From Lethocerus indicus (lineage: Eukaryota; Arthropoda; Insecta; Hemiptera; Belostomatidae): 64,000 bases of DNA. A program made the translations under genes and the position numbers. Location of the stretch: NCBI GenBank assembly GCA_019843655.1, contig JACDQD010000003.1:34336224-34400223 (forward strand). Direction: 5' to 3'. The notes below the pieces were generated by a model that was given only the letters and a program-made list of their open reading frames with translations, searched no databases and was not told where the DNA came from. This document shows positions 45,250 to 57,119 of this stretch, piece by piece (position 1 is the first letter of the stretch; each line of letters starts with the position of its first letter).

Positions 45250-45690
45250 GACTCGAATTTCACTACGAACGGAGAAAAATGTTGTTGCTCGGATTTGGAC
45301 TTTGGAATTTGGACTCTTAAGGCCATTACTTAAAACGGACAATTTACAAAGCGATACTTAAACCGACACGGACATACGGTATGGGAGCTGTGGGTTTCCA
45401 CCGAGACATCCGACATCGCTCGCATCCAGAGATTTCAGTCAAAAGTCCTTCGAACCATCCTCAATGCTCCCCCCGGGTATGCTCTAACCACACAATCCAC
45501 CATGACCTCAACATACCGACAGTCGACGAAGTCACAAAATCCCTGTTCCTGAAGTTCCACTCCCGCCTTTCTCCTCATCCCAATCCACTCGAACCATCCA
45601 TTATCCCTCCCCCTCCCCCCGATTTTGTTGGTGCCGAAGAAATCGGCCACAAAGATCCTCCCCTTACTGCCCAGTTCTGTTGACATATCC
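45250..45690 (+). pseudogene. Jockey-like non-LTR retrotransposon, reverse-transcriptase C-terminal remnant
   Basis: Translation in broken frames gives the characteristic end of a jockey-clade polyprotein: a LKPTRTYGM-like segment, RRSHIQRFQSKVLRTI-like, then SNHTIHHDLNIPTVDEV in one frame, and KFHSRLSPHPNPL. The element is 5'-truncated and carries frameshifts. Other remnants of the same region lie at 36670, 51925 and 61625. Confidence 0.8.
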
Positions 45691-45843
45691 CTGTAAAAAG
45701 GTTTACTTCGAGACACGTAATATAAGGTCAGTCGTCAAAGGTGACCGACGACGGGTCAAGGATATTAGGGGTGAATGATGTGGTCGGTGTGGATTTTCTT
45801 TCGGCGTTTGGGGCTCTGTCGAGTGGGTGGGTAGGCGGCGGTG

Positions 45844-45873
45844 GTATAGGGTATAGGGTATAGGGTATATAGG
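45844..45873 (+). repeat. Short TATAGGG tandem repeat
   Basis: Four units of the heptamer tatagggt/atatagg. It is not the arthropod (TTAGG) or vertebrate (TTAGGG) telomere unit. Confidence 0.7.
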
Positions 45874-46339
45874 GCCGGGATTGACCGAGAGTGGCGGTGA
45901 CACGCCACTCGACCGTCCGCCAAACAAATCGTGAAATCTGCGCTCGAGTATCCGGATGACCCCTCTCTCTCTCTCAATTGCCGCCCCCCATTGTCAACCC
46001 CATCACTCGAGTGGGCCCTCCAGCCCCACCTTTATAGCCGCCCCCGGTCGGTGTCCTTTTTAAAACTATTCTTTCGAACCCCCTACGTGCGGTTGGCCTG
46101 TATTGATTTTTCATCGACGCTTAAAGCATCGATTCCCCGACCTGGGGAGAGGGGGGCGCGTTATTGTCCGACGCCGATGTTTGGATAAGAGTCTTTATTT
46201 TTAGGCACCCCTAGGCCAAGTCCCGGTAAGGACTTTGGGAAACGAAATAATTACCGAAACTGGGGAAAAAGGTCAAGTCGGTACATTTGACGCCCGAGAG
46301 TAAACACTTTCACTTGTCCGAGAAACATTTAATACAGTA

Positions 46340-46960
46340 TTTTTTGTAGATTTCGTGTGTTCCCGTCTTCTGTCGCCGGCCGGTTTCTGGACCGGTATGT
46401 ACATCTATATAATGCTACCATAATCGGAAATATTTTTAGAGTGTTTTCGATTCTTTTAAATTCAACGAAAGTATTTTGTTGATAGTCACTTTTGGCACTT
46501 TAGATGTTTTATCTTTTCGGGCATCCTCACTGCACTGTCACTGTGTCACTTGTACTGTGTACGCTTCAATAGCGAGCGGTGTTTTAGTGGCTAATACCAA
46601 AATGACTAACACCACATTTTGTATTGTGTACAATTACAAATATTTTGGATGCGGTGTATAATAATGAATTTTTTTTCGTAAGTGTGTATTGTCCACCGGG
46701 AGATTTCGTGTGTCTCGCCGGCGTCTTTTGCTAGACCGGTTTCCGTCTGGCGCACGGTGCTGTCGCGGTACCGTCAGAGGTACAAGCGGCAGTGACACAG
46801 TGCAGTGAGGATGGCCGAAAAACGTCCGAAGTGATTAACGCCGCTACTGAAGATGGGGCGAGCGGCCGAAACCGCAGTCCAGCGAAAGATCCCGAACCGG
46901 CGACAGGAGACGGGAACACACGAAATCTACGGTATTCAAACCACAAAACAGGTATTCTAG
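46340..46960. mobile_element. MITE-1 variant with captured interior and a second copy
   Basis: Left arm near 46340-46395. The interior (ataatgctaccataatcgga, tagagtgttttcgattcttt, aaagtattttgttgatagtc) recurs inverted at 56515-56600. A second arm set lies at 46715-46960, ending accacaaaacaggtattcta. Confidence 0.7.
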
Positions 46961-47234
46961 ACAGTATTTTTTTTCGATCTTCCGATGTAATTGTGCGCTG
47001 TACACTTGGGGGGTACACGGGTGACAGTCGCTGGCACTATAACACTGTCAGTGTAGGCACTGGACAGTGTCCACTGTGTGCCCGGTATCTTCCAGTAGGA
47101 GGACCACCCTCCTCTTGGACGGCCGGCTAAGAGGCGCGCCGATGAAATAGACCGATAGAGGCGTCGCCGGAGCCGAAACCGGTCTAGTTCAAAACTAGAC
47201 AACAGGTTCGTGTTATATATGGCTGGAGTGGACG

Positions 47235-47312
47235 GTGGTGGCGGAGGCGGCGGAGGCGGCGGCGTGGTGGTGGTGGTGGTGGTGGTGGTGGTGGTGGCGG
47301 TGGTGGGGTTTT
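47235..47312. repeat. (GGCGGA)n and (GGT)n microsatellites
   Basis: A GGC/GGA-rich tract (about 47235-47262) followed by about 13 GTG units (47263-47303). The overlapping poly-His and poly-Trp frames are artefacts. Confidence 0.88.
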
Positions 47313-47932
47313 GGGGCCCGACGGTCTGAAGCCGGACACATCAGTCTTTGTCTTACCGCCACCGAGAGAGCTGCCCCAACCACCGATGCCACTACCATCA
47401 CTGAAAGCCGCACTAAAATAGGTAATTCAGCTTATTTAAACGCCGATAAAACCCGATTTTGAACCAGCATTCGATCCGATCGAGAAGAGACGAACCGTCA
47501 CGATAACATCTGGCTTTCCCGGACGAAATTAATTGACGGAGAACCGGTTTCGACTATGACATTCCTGTATATAAAGTACATGCACGGCGAGTGGAAAATT
47601 TGACGATGCGATAATGTTGAACGCATCGTTTCGAATTTTCGAATTTTCGCGCACAGAGCACGAAAGTGATAACATATCAGGAGACAGTTAATAAAGACGT
47701 AAACACGAGTTTACTGGACGGCGGTGAAAGCTGACGGCACTTTGACACTGACATTGTTATAAGACGTAACCTTTTGTGCCGCGTATTATTTTTACACTCA
47801 CTCGAAATACAGACTATCAAAGTAATAAAGTATCGGAAAACCGACGAATCGGACGAACTTGTAATCAAAATTAAGTCTTATGCATAACTTACTCGAGTAG
47901 CGAGTGACTTCTGTCACTAAGGTCGTATATAT

Positions 47933-48151
47933 TAGGGGTACCCAAAAATTTTGACTTTGGAATTAATTTTATTATTGCTAAAAAAGAAACTTTAAATTAT
48001 TAATCTACTATATATTCACCGATATTATCGACAACTCTCGCCGCCAATTTTGCGGCAAATTTTCGATTCCCCTCTTGAGGAAGACCTCAAGACCGAAATA
48101 CATCTTATCAAATTGTCGATTACTTTTTGGTACCACCTAATACAATAGTCA
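47933..48151 (+). mobile_element. MITE-2 copy
   Basis: ttaggggtacccaaaaattt at the left and tcgattactttttggtacca, then cctaata at the right. The family interior is complete. Confidence 0.85.
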
Positions 48152-48589
48152 TGTATAAATTAGTTGTAAGGCCTTCCGCTTACATAGCCTTAATTACATA
48201 GCGAAATAAATACACTTGTGAAACTTGAAACTTGTAACAGAGCCTCGGGCTCAAAGAGCGTCCCCGAGGGGTTTCCTCTTCCGGCCTCGTCGAAGATTGA
48301 AAATTCCGTCCGACTGCTGTCATAAAACAGTTATTTCTGCGCCGCTTCGAGCAAAAACAAGCTGTATAATAAGGAACTGTTCTTACTGCGCGCGTTGATT
48401 ACATACACAATTTTTAATCGAGGGCTTCTGGCAATCCCCGGCAATCGGGGGACTATCCTTGAGGCGGGATATATAACTCAACTTGACAGCTTTCCAAGTG
48501 TATACCTTCCATACCAATTAAAAATGTTATGAACTTCAATCCTGAGTCAATTCTGTAAATTATTATCCACTCGAATAAAGGTAGATTTC

Positions 48590-48770
48590 AGTGTTCTTCC
48601 GTGCTAGACCGGTTTTGTCCGGTCGCCACGGAAGGTTTTCCGGGGCACTGCCGCTGCCGTCTGTACAGCCCCGAAGAGCGTACAAAGTGACCGCCACCGC
48701 TGCTGAAGACGGCGACCCGAAGAAACCGGTCTGGCGAAAGACCGAGCCGAGCGAGACAACAAGACGCGTC
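48590..48770. mobile_element. MITE-1 diverged copy
   Basis: The left arm is rearranged (gtgctagaccggttttgtcc, then ggtcgccacggaagg). The right arm is clearer (accgctgctgaagacggcga, then gaaaccggtctggcgaaaga). Confidence 0.65.
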
Positions 48771-48995
48771 CCATTTACCAGTCTCAGACTGAATTGCGCT
48801 AATGCATTAAGTTACATGTTAGGCGGTCCGCCTAATTCCTGCCATCACTAATCTGCCATAACAACCGGACGCTACTGAAGATCCTAGCGTGAAAAATATC
48901 TCTGACACCTGTATTTGTGTCCAAAACTGTGTGAATATTGAGCGCTATATCACGGTCAGTAGTATATTTATTGTCTGTACTCAGGATATGTCATA

Positions 48996-49766
48996 TACGA
49001 GGTCTGTTACGTATCTCATATACACACGTATCTCAGTTATGCCGACAATTTCAGCCGTTGCGAATGTTCGGTCAATCTCTTAAAACCGGTTTTTCTTGCA
49101 CGTTTTTGGATCGTCTTCGATTTTTACCCATTCCGAAAAATGGATCGGAGAATCTGCGTCAAATTTTGTGTGAAAAACGAAATTAAGTGCGCCGAAGCGT
49201 AGCGAATGTCGACTGCGGCGTATGGTGAAGAGCTGCCTTAGACCGAAGCGACGTTTATTGGAGGTACAAAATGTTTTCGGATGGCCGAGAAGATGTGAAC
49301 GACAACGTCAAAAACGGACAAAAAAATTGATGAAGGATGTAAATTAGTGTTGGCCGATAGTCGAATCACCGTTGGAGAAGTTGCGCGAAGCGATCCGCCA
49401 GAAAAGACCAGATTTGTGGCAGAACAAAAATTGTGGGTTTTGCACCACGATACACAGCCCCTGCTGCTCACACATCGCTTCGTGTGAGCCAATTTTTGGC
49501 CAAAAACGACAGACTAATAACCGGATCTGGGCCTCTGTGACTTTTTCTCGTTCCCAAAACTGAAAAGGTGCACGACGAAAGGACGACGAACGGCGTCGAA
49601 GATGGCGCTTAACGAGATCACAGAAAATGAATTTTTGAAGCTCTTCGACGAAGTGTATAATAACAGGTGGGGATTACTTTGAAGGGGACAAAATATATAT
49701 CCGTAAATAAATAAATAATTTTTGAAAAAACCCAAAATTCGCTCTACTTTTTGAACAGACCTCGTA
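48996..49766 (+). pseudogene. Mariner-B transposase pseudogene with both termini
   Basis: A decayed mariner copy bounded by short inverted ends tacgaggtctgtt (48996) and aacagacctcgta (to 49766). Plus-strand frames give MDRRICVKFCVKNEIKCAEA from ATG 49140, AAYGEELP, an MFSDGREDVND-like piece, VLADSRITVGEVARS, KLREAIRQKRPDLWQNK, a VLHHDT-like piece and SFPKLKRC near the end. These follow the order of an animal mariner transposase. Stops, frameshifts and a deletion of the central catalytic region make it inactive. Confidence 0.82.
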
Positions 49767-49774
49767 TATCCTCC

Positions 49775-50530
49775 ATCTTGTCAACAGTGTTTGAATTAGG
49801 TTTCAAGCAATTCTGTAGCTTGGATCTTCTTTGGAGAGGACGGCTTCGTGTCATCCGGCGCTAGAACAGTTTATGTTGTGGCCAACATTGATTTACCCAT
49901 TAGTGGCGTCAATTGCAGGCGCCTCGCATCATATCCACGTTGTGTTCGCATTTTTTCCCAAACGAAACTCTCCGAGTCTAACTCAATTGACGTCATCTTT
50001 CCAGTCTGCAGTAGGCGTCCGATTGATTTTTTTTTCAAATATGACCGAATTGTACGTTTTCAAAAAAAATATTAAAAGTGAAGATTAACTCGCGGGAAGT
50101 TTTAGTCTAATTGGGCGGAATGAGTGGTCGGTTGGCCGGAAGCTGGCGAATTAAGAAATCATTAACCCGTTTCAGCCTGTGTTGTCGCGACACTACCAGA
50201 AATTGAATCATTCTCAATGATGGAAGTACACACTTTCCAACAGTGTATAAGAGGGAAGGGTTCTCCTTCCGACGGTTTCCCCGGAGGGAAAGTCTTAAGG
50301 AGGTGGCGCCTTCTTTAAGGGTCGATCAAGTCTTTATTTTCCGCGACACGCCGAACACAGTTTTACGAAGACGGGTGTCCGAAACGTAATAATAAACAAC
50401 GCTGTTGTAAACAATATATAGAATCTAATTTTTTCTGTTTTTTTTCAGCAAGTATATGTACTGAAAAATATAGACGAAATTCAAACTTGGACAGTCGAAA
50501 ATATTTATGGAATATAAACAGTACACCGGC
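49775..50530. other. No gene recognised
   Basis: Unassigned sequence between Mariner-B and Mariner-A copies. Two overlapping short plus-strand frames near 49831-50088 have no motif I recognise. Confidence 0.4.
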
Positions 50531-50534
50531 TACT

Positions 50535-51030
50535 ATTGGGTTGACGACTAAGCAATTGCGGAATTTACCAAGAAGTGGCGTTGTAACATATTTTTAAGTA
50601 CGTCAACATCTTTGCACAGATAAGACTCTTCGATACGTTATTATTTGGTCCTTTCTGAAACATTCGGTATAAAAATTACATTGACCAGTTGAATTGTTTG
50701 TGTGTGCGTGTATAAAAAGCTAAAACACGGTGAACCAAAGTGAGCGTTTTCCGTCACATTTCGCTTTTTTATTTTCGCGAAGGTGTTAACGCCTCGCGGG
50801 CTCATAAAAAGTTCAGTACGCTGTGTACGCTGATGAAGCCTTAACGTCCAATGGAGGTCGAAAATGACCAAATAAAGGCCATTATCGTTTCGGATCGCCG
50901 TAGTTCGACGAGGGACATTGCAGAGAAGCCGTCTACGGCTTATCTCTGTGCAAAGATGTTGACGTACTTAAAAATATGTACAACGCCACTTGTTAGTGGC
51001 AATTACTTAGTTGTCAGCCCGATATATGTC
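50535..51030 (+). mobile_element. Mariner-A copy, internally deleted
   Basis: Left end attgggttgacgactaagca, right end ggcaattacttagttgtcag. The interior is nearly identical to the copy at 26333-26858, including the shifted transposase pieces, so both derive from one deleted master. Confidence 0.85.
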
Positions 51031-51386
51031 CCGGCCTCGCCCCAACTACAGATCCTAGAAGTCCGGTTCGTCAGAGACCTTCCTACTTCAAAAAAAAATA
51101 TAACAAATTACGGCGGATCTAACCGGTTGATTTATACTTCTTTTATATTCCAACAATCTCGTTTTTAGAGAAGAGAGAATCGAGAAAAGAAACGATTAAA
51201 GAAAGGACTGGAAATTTTTCAAATTTCTAGTTCGGCTCAGTATTATTATAATCCCCCCACACCCCGACTGAAAACGAGGGCGAAGCTTCCCGCTTTCGCA
51301 ACTTCCAGTTCAACTTGTTGCGCAAAGTCCATTGGCCCCTGTTGCCACCGCTTTGTCCAACTTCCAATCGGATTTTTTTCCTTTCT

Positions 51387-51390
<4 letters not shown>

Positions 51391-51441
<51 letters not shown>
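51391..51441. repeat. (TA)n microsatellite
   Basis: About 25 TA units. Confidence 0.93.
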
Positions 51442-51444
<3 letters not shown>

Positions 51445-51924
51445 ATATATATTTCCTATAATATGTAAACAATATAAATATAGATATATTTTCCTGGCGA
51501 ACGATAGGAAGCGGTAGATACGAAACGCTCTTTCCTGATTCCCCCAAATCCCCACAAATCGTGCATTTTATTTAAATACCGTTTGATACTGGATGAATTT
51601 CAAATCGAAAACGATAGCTGTTCAAATTGTGAAAAGAGAAACCTGCTGCTGGGTAGGCCTAGGCCTGTTTAGATGCGAACCGCTCTCGAGTTGCGCAAGC
51701 TACGTAATAAGTTGCGCAGTTCTGGAAGCTGTCCGAAAACCAGTTTTCAAAAGGACTGTCATTCATTCATTCATTCATTGTTGTCGGCAATTCGATTGTT
51801 ACTCACCACTAATGTCTGTTCAATAGGCGGACAATCGCCGCCTCTCTGAACACACAGTTCAGTAAGTCCCGGTCCGTGAGAAAACTTTAACCGGGGGGGT
51901 TTTTTTTTTTATTTTGTTTCCGAA

Positions 51925-52335
51925 GAAGGTACAACATTTCGACTCGTAAAAGTAAAAACCCATATTCGACTCAAGAGAATCGACTTGAACAGAAAATTTG
52001 GACTCTTAAGGCCGTTACTAAAACGGACATCGAAATTGACCTTAAGTGACAAACTGACAATACAAAAAGCGATACTTAAACCGACCACGGACTTACGGTA
52101 TAGAGCTATGGGGTTCCACCAGGAGACATCCGACATCGCTCCCATCCCCCCGGGGGTATGTTTCTACACACACAATCCACCATGACCTCAACATACCGTC
52201 AGTCGACGAAGTCGCAAAATTCCGGTTCCCGAAGTTCCACTCCTCCTTTCCTCTCCTACCCATCCACTATATCCCCACCACGACGGCACTTAAACGCCAC
52301 CCGCCCAGAGATCACCTCGGACAGTAGTTGAATCA
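51925..52335 (+). pseudogene. Jockey-like reverse-transcriptase tail, second good copy
   Basis: Collinear with 45290-45600: atttggactcttaaggccgt, agcgatacttaaaccgacc, cttacggtatagagctatgg, caccatgacctcaacatacc, cagtcgacgaagtcgcaaaa. It has frameshifts and a deletion around 52147. It extends further 3' through cttaaacgccacccgcccag. Confidence 0.75.
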
Positions 52336-52532
52336 TCAGTTAAATAAAAAAAAAATAACAAAACTGAAAAACATATTATATATAAATCAGTTATTTATCG
52401 GTTTCGGCTCGAACCCATAACTTGAATTGTCCCAGTCGGTAATATTGTGGGTTTAAAGGGGGCTGTGTGTCGTCCGCCTCCGACGTTTCGGAACCCTTGA
52501 ACGGGTCCGTCATCAGGGCCCCACCGAACTCG

Positions 52533-52535
<3 letters not shown>

Positions 52536-52598
<63 letters not shown>
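52536..52598. repeat. (TA)n microsatellite
   Basis: About 31 TA units. Overlapping Tyr-Ile frames are artefacts. Confidence 0.95.
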
Positions 52599-52599
<1 letters not shown>

Positions 52600-53039
52600 C
52601 AGTGAACCCTGCCGATATCAGGTGCGATGTCTCTCTGTCGAAGTTGTAACGAAACGTTCGGTAATATTTATTGGGGAGGCGGCGTCGGCGGTGGGGAAAG
52701 GGGGTAACACGGGTGCAATTCACTTTAATATATTAGGTTATGCCGGCGAGCCGGCACAAAGTGACTGTTTAATTGATTTATCAGTGCATTAGAGTTGGCC
52801 CTGGGACCCTTACAGTCGGCTTTTGCCCCCCCCACCCCCCCCCGGCCACTGAGCGTTAATCGAGCTTCTCATATTGATTTACTTATTATTAATTTTACTC
52901 GCCCTCCAATTTGGTTAACTTTTCACTCGCTCGGTGAAAGTGAGTAGAGGCCGATAGTTTCCAATAGAATTAACCAATCCCCGCCCGTCATTTATTTCAC
53001 GTTAAAAAAATATAATTGTACCTACCCGAGGTACAACTC

Positions 53040-53450
53040 GGGTACAACCGCCGGAGTGGAGCACAGGCTTGTTCGTTCCCGGTAACGGGGCACGGTTCGC
53101 TCAATGCTCGTCTACAGAGGCGGGGCCACTGGAGGACCGTTTGACCACTTTATGATGGGGCCAGAAGAGACCTCGCGACCTCTTTGAAGCCGAAAAGCTG
53201 TTAGGAGATCGCTTCGATCATTTGCGGGAAGGGTTTTTTCCCAGCGAGGTTCCCCAGGATGACCCTCCGCCTCTACGATATTCGTGAGTGGAAGCCGACG
53301 ACGGCGTGAATGGGCCGTCGCAGCAGCCAGAATGGAGAATCAATTATTATTATTATATTGTACCAATGTACCTGTAACTACTCTGGTTGATTGTACAAGG
53401 AATAAATCTTATTACTATCGAAAAATTAAAAATGTTCTAATTCGTTCGTT
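53040..53450 (+). other. Unassigned GC-richer segment upstream of the SLC6 exon
   Basis: Moderately GC-rich to about 53335, then a (TTA)n patch and ggaataaatcttattactat. It could be a retrotransposon 3' end or SLC6 leader. It ends at a good 3' splice site (ttcgttcgtttcag, 53452), so the SLC6 exon begins at 53453. Confidence 0.35.
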
Positions 53451-53487
53451 TCAGGGGCTGTAAGGTGTGCGGGCAGGGTGGTGGGCG

Positions 53488-53737
53488 ATGGACGAGAAGA
53501 CGGGGAGGAGGTCTCCCCCCGGAGCCGGAGCCGGAACGGGAACAGGGACGGGAACGGGAACGGGGACAGGAGCGGGAACAGGAACAGGGAGGGAGGTACC
53601 GGTGATGGCGGCCACCACCGCCGATCACAGGGAGACATGGTCGGGCAAAGTGGACTTTCTCCTGTCCGTAATCGGGTTCGCCGTCGATTTGGCCAACGTC
53701 TGGCGGTTCCCATATCTCTGCTACAAGAACGGAGGCG
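53488..53737 (+). CDS. SLC6 sodium-dependent monoamine transporter, first coding exon (partial gene)
   Basis: Encodes the start of a Na+/Cl- coupled neurotransmitter transporter of the plasma membrane, most like dopamine transporters. The ATG at 53488 is the first in frame after the acceptor at 53452. Residues 1-47 are a cytosolic tail with a Gly-Thr/Gly-Ala run. Then come RETW (residues 48-51; its Arg forms the intracellular gate in this family), the first transmembrane helix with Asp67 in [13 protein letters not shown] (the amine- and sodium-binding Asp of monoamine transporters), and NGGG. The donor GGCG|GTAAGT leaves phase 1. The next conserved block (AFLIPY-type) is not found before 64000. 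Dopamine versus serotonin specificity is inferred from this exon alone. Confidence 0.9.
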
Positions 53738-54209
53738 GTAAGTCCCAATATTGGTATTCAGTAAATTTTCAGGACGTTATACGTCCGGGCAGAAATCAGA
53801 AAATAATCCATCGAGTACCTAAAGCGCGAGCACGTGAACACGACCCACTGAACCGATAGTGCCGGTACTTCTTGCCGGGCTTATTGCGCTTCGCAAGTAC
53901 CGCGGAATGGACTCGCCTCGTTAAACCGGAGTTAGATCTTGTGCGGTTCAAATTATCGAAACGAAGGCCAACCGGCAAATACGGCTTCTCTATAGTGATT
54001 GCAGCGAGTAAACCATCAAACTGAATTATCTAACTGATGAATAACAACTAAATTATAATAGCATCTAATAAATATAAACGAACTAATAAATAAAAAAATT
54101 GTAGCAATTGGTCACCCGTAGTATAAAAACATCTCTCGCGCCTATAAATAAAATTCACTCGCCTATAAATAATTTTCGAAAATTCTAAAAATGTATTATT
54201 ATCATCAAA

Positions 54210-54376
54210 ACAGGTCTAGAATTCAAGACCGTTCAATGAAGGCATGAAAATATTTGCGTAGCATCGAAGACAGAACGGATTTATTGACGGAATTAAATCA
54301 AGCATGAGACAAAAATGAGATTTTTTGATAAACGATATGTATGTTGAACGTATACATATATAATATATAATGTATA

Positions 54377-54430
<54 letters not shown>

Positions 54431-54720
54431 TATAGGGGGGGGGGGGTTGTAAATGGATTGGAGAAGGCCACTTAGTACTTGGGACGTGGTGATACTTTGA
54501 CGACAATTTTGGAGGAGCCAGCCTCTCCTGGAGGGAGGTGGAGCACGGTTATTATCTTGTAATTAGATTGCCAGGAGGCCGTCCTATATTGTCAAGTGCC
54601 GGAACACTTCATAAGTCCCAACGATGCCTCCGTATCCGCGCGGTCCTTTCACATCGCCGCTCCAAGTAATAAACCCGTCGCCAGAATCAGATAGTCGGAG
54701 CGTTAATATTTTTCTTTATT
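54210..54720. other. SLC6 intron 1: microsatellite and unassigned sequence
   Basis: A TA tract at about 54380-54426 is followed by a pure G run (about 54437-54448). The remainder is unassigned. A foldback-arm fragment follows at about 54714-54800 (acacatttagtgatagcgcg, then accacttcctttccagccg). Confidence 0.6.
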
Positions 54721-55128
54721 TACCCAATTTTTTTAATTTTTTTTTCTTACACATTTAGTGATAGCGCGGACACCACTTCCTTTCCAGCCGTCCCTAAGGA
54801 ACCTTCGTTCATATCGTAATATATTGAGGTCTGGACGATTGGATTAGGATGGTGCTTGAAATTCGTTATATGTTTTTATAGTAAAGTTTCGGACAAACGG
54901 GACTTTATAATTTGCACTCAGGGCGAGATCGGAGATATAGTAGTAGGGCGCTTCGGTTATTTCCTTGATATTTTCGACTGTAAAATTTGAATTTTATCCA
55001 GTAATAATTTATTGTTTGAACCTAATTTCGATCTATTGTCAAGTAGTCTAAGTAGTATGACTTCAAGTTCGGCACACAGGGTGAGGTCGGAGACATAGTA
55101 GGGTGGGTTTGTTATTTTCCTTATCTAT

Positions 55129-55585
55129 TAGGGGTACCCAAAAGTAATCATCATTTTGACTTCGGAATTCATTTTATTTTGCTAAAAAGAAACTTTAATT
55201 ATTATTCTACTATATATTCACCGATATTATCGACAATTCGAACGTCCCGCGAAGTGTACACAACAATAATCAATATACCGTAGATATAGTGTTCTTCTCT
55301 ATCCGGTTAGGCCACTCGCCGTCTTCAGTAGTGGTATGTCACTTCGCTGTGAATAATTATACCGTTTAAACAATCTTCTATTAGAAAGTTCAAACGTCCT
55401 CAAACAACACACCGATTGAACAGTCTGTCTTTTAAAAAGGAACTTTAATTATTATTCTACTATATATTCACCGATATTATCGACAACTCTCCGGCCACTT
55501 TTCCGGCAAATTTTCGATTCCCCTCTTGAGGAACTCCTCAATAAGTACATCTTATCAAATTGTCGATTACTTTTGGGTACACCTA
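55129..55585 (+). mobile_element. MITE-2 copy split by an insertion with internal duplication
   Basis: The left half (55129-55246) and right half (55438-55585) share a duplicated central block (aactttaattattattctac, then tatatattcaccgatattat). The roughly 190 bases between include a MITE-1 piece (ccgtcttcagtagtggtatg). Confidence 0.75.
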
Positions 55586-55599
55586 ATATTTGCTCCCTG

Positions 55600-56235
55600 C
55601 GGAGCTTCATTTAATTGTGTCTGGCCGATTGAACTTTTCAAATAAAAGTTTCGACTTTCATTGTCTGTTTGCTCTATCCGATAAAGGAGGACGACGTTTT
55701 TTTTTTGTACCCGGATGTCCGAAATTTCGTACGCTACCCTCCGTCCCCGTCGACCCAGCCGGCCGGTGAATATTTTGGACCAAGTTTTTTCAAAGTAAAA
55801 GAGGTCGCGAGAAGGCCGTTCGCAAAGTCCGGTAATTGGCCGGAGTGCCCGGGGGTTGTCTGCGGAAACGGAGCTTCAAGAGCAGAAAGGGAGGAGAACT
55901 CCCTCCTTCAGAACTAACCGGCCGAGGATTTCAATATCCCGTAGCGTTTCCGGTGGCAAACAGAGAAACGCCGCCAGTCGTCCTCCAACACAAATCGAAC
56001 CGACCGGGCCTAATGAATAACCGGAGGTCGGGAAATATCCCACTGTAAACGGTACCCGGATGTTGATAAACTGAATTTAATTAATCAAAACACACTGGGA
56101 TATCTTGATTCGGGGGGGGGGATGAGGCCGACACTCCGGCCGAAAGAGGTCGATGAACTCCCAGGGGCAGAGTACTGTGAGCGGAACTATTCCCGAACAG
56201 AATTGAGAATCGAATATATAAAAAAGAATTTGTTT
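55600..56235. other. Unassigned, GC-richer patch, no gene recognised
   Basis: Two overlapping plus-strand frames (55669-55917 and 55836-56048) have no recognisable motif. A G-run lies at 56113-56121. Confidence 0.4.
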
Positions 56236-56240
56236 AATAT

Positions 56241-56367
56241 ACCTGTTTTGTGGTCTGCTAGGGGTTGGAATACCGTAGATTTCGTGTGCTTCTGTCCCCT
56301 CTCGCTGGTTTGGTCTTTTGCTAGACCGGTTTCGGACGGTGTTAGTCACTTGTACTGTCAATAACAA

Positions 56368-56423
<56 letters not shown>

Positions 56424-56697
56424 GACAAACAGACAACCACTACAGTACAAGTGACAGTGACAGTGCAGTGAGGATGCCCGAAAAAAAAACATCTAAAGTG
56501 CCATCAAGTGACTATCAACAAAATACATTTTTTAAATTTATAAAAGAATCGAAAACACTCTAACAATATTTCCCATTATGGTACCATTATTTATACGTAT
56601 ATACCGGTCTAGCAAAAGACCACACAGGCGAGAGGAGACAGAAACACACGAAATCAACGTTATTCCGACCCCTCGCAGACCACAAAATAGGTATGTT
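56241..56697. mobile_element. MITE-1, most complete copy
   Basis: Both outer termini are present: acctgttttgtggtctgcta at the left and cgcagaccacaaaataggta at the right. Left hairpin ggtcttttgctagaccggtt, (TA)n centre (about 56370-56418), core agtgacagtgacagtgcagt, then a captured segment (56515-56600) and right hairpin ggtctagcaaaagacc. Total about 457 bp, with no ORF. Apparent TA flanks suggest Tc1/mariner-type mobilisation. Confidence 0.85.
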
Positions 56698-57004
56698 AAA
56701 TACAAACTCATCTGACATTCAGAGTACCTGAAATGATGAAAATCATAGCTCAGGCTTCACGTTCAATATACATTGAAATAATATCGACGACAGAAAAACT
56801 TTTCAAAAACAGAGATTACAATTATTTCATTGAAATTTTGTCATTTCACCTATTATTAAACGATATTAATTTTTCAGCAAGAGTGTACTTTGTACCTGTC
56901 CTCATTGCTCTCTCCAAGGTGTACCGCCTCTAACCGATTCACTAGAGTTGACGAAGTCGTAAAAATTTCAGTTCCATTCCCGCCCCTTTCACGTCCGACA
57001 AGTG

Positions 57005-57115
57005 CCGACAGTGACTGACAAACACAGCGCTACTGAAGATGGCGAGCGGCCGAGACCGCAGTCTAGCGAAAGACCGAACCGGCGTGAGGAGACAGAAACC
57101 ACCAGAAACCTACGA
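57005..57115. mobile_element. MITE-1 right half-copy
   Basis: cagcgctactgaagatggcg, cgagaccgcagtctagcgaa, agaccgaaccggcgtgagga. The left arm is missing; a degenerate jockey-like piece precedes it (about 56880-57000). Confidence 0.75.
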
Positions 57116-57119
57116 TAAA

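Noticed and set aside
45844..45873. Interstitial telomere repeat
   Set aside because: The unit is TATAGGG in only about four copies, not TTAGG or TTAGGG.
47213..47462. Poly-His and poly-Trp frames
   Set aside because: They are by-products of (GGT)n and GGC/GGA microsatellites.
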